Below, one piece after another: positions 62,686 through 64,000 of a stretch of 64,000 bases of DNA. The notes under the pieces are model-generated. The model had not been told where the DNA came from, made no database searches, and saw only the letters and a program-made list of their open reading frames with translations. A program made the translations under genes and the position numbers. Numbering within the stretch: the stretch's first letter is position 1; the number at the start of each line of letters is the position of its first letter. The DNA comes from JBHGXV01 sp041920505 (GTDB lineage: Bacteria > Bacillota > Bacilli > Brevibacillales > Brevibacillaceae): assembly GCA_041920505.1 (NCBI GenBank), contig JBHGXV010000025.1, positions 1 to 64,000 on the forward strand, read 5' to 3'.

Positions 62686-63243
62686 ATGATTTCAGTAAAC
62701 GACTTTCGGACTGGTTTGACTATCGAGGTTGACGGAAACATCTATCAAGTGCTCGAATTCCAGCACGTAAAGCCGGGAAAAGGCGCGGCCTTCGTCCGCT
62801 CCAAGCTGCGCAACCTGCGCAACGGCAACGTCACCGAAATGACCTTCCGCGGCGGTGAAAAGGTAAATCCGGCGCGGATCGAGACCAGCACCATGCAATA
62901 TCTGTACAACAGCGGTGACGAGTATACGTTCATGAACACCGAAACGTACGAGCAAATCACCTTCACCCGCAACCAAATCGAGCGGGAACTGAAATTCCTG
63001 AAAGAAAACATGAACGTGCAAATCATGCAGTACAACGGGGAAACCATCGGGATTCAGTTGCCGAACACGGTGGAGTTGGTCGTTACCGAGTGCGAACCGG
63101 GCGTGAAGGGCGACACCGCCACCGGCGCGACCAAAAAGGCGACGCTGGAAACCGGCTTCGTCGTCAACGTGCCGCTGTTCGTCAACGAGGGCGACACGCT
63201 GATCATCGACACCCGTACCGAACAGTACGTCTCCCGCGCGTAA
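62686..63243 (+). CDS. efp: Elongation factor P
   Basis: Codes for 185 aa. The KOW-like N-domain contains the modification loop KPGKGAAFVR with Lys32, the residue that carries 5-aminopentanol in B. subtilis. Two OB domains follow. EF-P rescues ribosomes at polyproline. AGGAGG lies nine bases before the ATG. Last of the yqhR-aroQ-yqhT-efp run, ended by a terminator. Confidence 0.98.
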   Translation: MISVNDFRTGLTIEVDGNIYQVLEFQHVKPGKGAAFVRSKLRNLRNGNVTEMTFRGGEKVNPARIETSTMQYLYNSGDEYTFMNTETYEQITFTRNQIERELKFLKENMNVQIMQYNGETIGIQLPNTVELVVTECEPGVKGDTATGATKKATLETGFVVNVPLFVNEGDTLIIDTRTEQYVSRA

Positions 63244-63289
63244 CCAGGCGCCACAGAGGCATCTTCATACACGCAAAACACGCAAACAA

Positions 63290-63327
63290 CCAGCTTCTGC
63301 CTTCAGGGCGGAGGCTGGATTTTTTTG
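63290..63327 (+). terminator. efp terminator
   Basis: CCAGCTTCTGCC / GGCGGAGGCTGG (one internal mismatch) followed by ATTTTTTT. Confidence 0.85.
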
Positions 63328-63356
63328 CGGCGAGGCGAATAAAAGGATGACGTTGC

Positions 63357-63827
63357 CTACCAGGATTTGCCGAGCCAGTCGAGCAGTCTCAGGAAAAAGG
63401 CGGTGATCCCCGCCGCCATCAGCGGGCCGACGGGAATGCCTCGGAAAAACACGATGCCGATGATCGATCCGATCACCAGGCCGACGATCAGGTGCGGTTC
63501 CGCGCGAAGCAGATCCAGCCCCTTGCCGTTCATGTACGTGGCGAGGGCCCCTCCGGCCAGCGCCAGAATGCCGACAAGGGTGGTAAACAAGGGGGTAATG
63601 TCTTTCCACGAGACTTTTTCGTTGGCGAACGGCACCAGCACCGAGATCGTCAAAAACAACAGGCCCAGTTCCATTCCGCGCCGCTCCACCGTGGGGAAAA
63701 AACGCTCGAGCGAGGTGAGCTTCAGCACCAACAGCATGCTGGCGGCAGTGGCGATAATCGGCGAGCGGCCAATCAACCCGACGACGATCAACACGACGAG
63801 CATGACTTCACCAGACACCATCTGCAT
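63357..63827 (-). CDS. DUF441 membrane protein (YtwI-like)
   Basis: Codes for up to 156 aa with four membrane helices: VMLVVLIVVGLIGRSPIIATAASMLLVL, LGLLFLTISVLVPFA, FTTLVGILALAGGALATYM and PHLIVGLVIGSIIGIVFFRGIPVGPLMAAGITAF. The pattern is that of DUF441. Start uncertain: ATG 63827 has AGGGG ten bases before, and an internal ATG eight codons later is also possible. Function unknown. Confidence 0.85.
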   Translation of the reverse strand: MQMVSGEVMLVVLIVVGLIGRSPIIATAASMLLVLKLTSLERFFPTVERRGMELGLLFLTISVLVPFANEKVSWKDITPLFTTLVGILALAGGALATYMNGKGLDLLRAEPHLIVGLVIGSIIGIVFFRGIPVGPLMAAGITAFFLRLLDWLGKSW

Positions 63828-63863
63828 TGCGATCGAACCCCTGTCCCTTTTACTCCTTTCACT

Positions 63864-64000
63864 CTATGAGACAGGGGTTGCGAGTATGCGTCTTTCTTTC
63901 ACCACCGGGACGATCGCCTGGCAATCCACCTGGCTGCAGTAGCGGATGTCGGCGGAAAAGTGTTGCGCCAGCCGTCGGCCCGTGGCCGTTTGCCGCAGCA
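63864..64000 (-). CDS. 3' end of a gene continuing beyond the window
   Basis: The minus strand holds the last 45 codons of a frame ending in TAG at 63866-63864: it contains TGRRLAQHFSADIRYCSQVD, then CQAIVPVVKERRIL and ends ATPVS. Two Cys lie near the end. The coding strand and frame are clear, but the protein is too short here to name. An inverted repeat AACCCCTGTC/GACAGGGGTT (63836-63845, 63870-63879) covers its stop codon and lies just before the DUF441 gene. Confidence 0.5.
   Translation of the reverse strand, partial: LRQTATGRRLAQHFSADIRYCSQVDCQAIVPVVKERRILATPVS

Overview
The window comes from the chromosome of an endospore-forming, GC-rich member of the Bacillales. Spore genes are spread through it (cotS/cotSA coat genes, the cortex lysin sleB, the sporulation checkpoint gene sda). 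Strong GGAGG ribosome sites precede most starts, including GTG and TTG starts. Several blocks keep the gene order of the Bacillus subtilis yqh/ylb/yla regions. A Brevibacillus- or Aneurinibacillus-like bacterium is a reasonable guess, but the genus is inference and cannot be fixed from this sequence.

Left part (1-20100). The window opens inside the last repeats of a CRISPR array, followed by a decayed IS3-family transposase. Then come an efflux-type MFS gene, a two-domain sulfurtransferase, cotS-cotSA with a divergent Arg-rich micropeptide, trpS, a TPR protein, a stand-alone restriction-like nuclease (EVE/PUA-like plus PD-(D/E)XK), pdxK convergent with a three-gene ABC importer, rnz, a frameshifted yczE-type gene, yqxD with an overlapping MFS gene, dps with a PerR-like box, and sda preceded by a cluster of DnaA boxes.

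Middle (20100-42000). ylaN, a Ca2+/H+ antiporter, sleB, an Asp23 protein and ftsW recall the B. subtilis yla cluster. They are followed by a CBS protein, a MerR-methyltransferase fusion with its own MerR-type promoter, a nuclease lipoprotein, a helicase-associated protein, ylbF and ylbG, pxpA, a phaR-phaB-phaC operon for polyhydroxyalkanoate synthesis (class IV arrangement) with a cre-like site upstream, an M1 peptidase, aroK-yqzE-ykuS, and yqhG-yqhH.

Right part (42000-64000). A tandem glycine riboswitch with an intrinsic terminator controls gcvT-gcvPA-gcvPB, followed by lipM for lipoyl assembly, so glycine cleavage and the cofactor of its H protein are made side by side. Next are a marR-MFS pair in which both genes are broken, a D-amino acid aminotransferase, and a B12-dependent ribonucleotide reductase behind two NrdR boxes. 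A CoA-disulfide reductase/rhodanese has a perfect 32-bp palindrome over its promoter. Then come yqhL, mntR, yqhO, yqhP, yqhQ, yqhR, aroQ, yqhT and efp, in the conserved Bacillus order. The window ends in a DUF441 gene and the 3' end of a further minus-strand gene.

No tRNA or rRNA genes were recognised. The most unusual items are the stand-alone nuclease, the palindromic operator at the persulfide-type oxidoreductase, the MerR-methyltransferase fusion, the DnaA-box cluster at sda, and several membrane or Arg-rich micropeptides.
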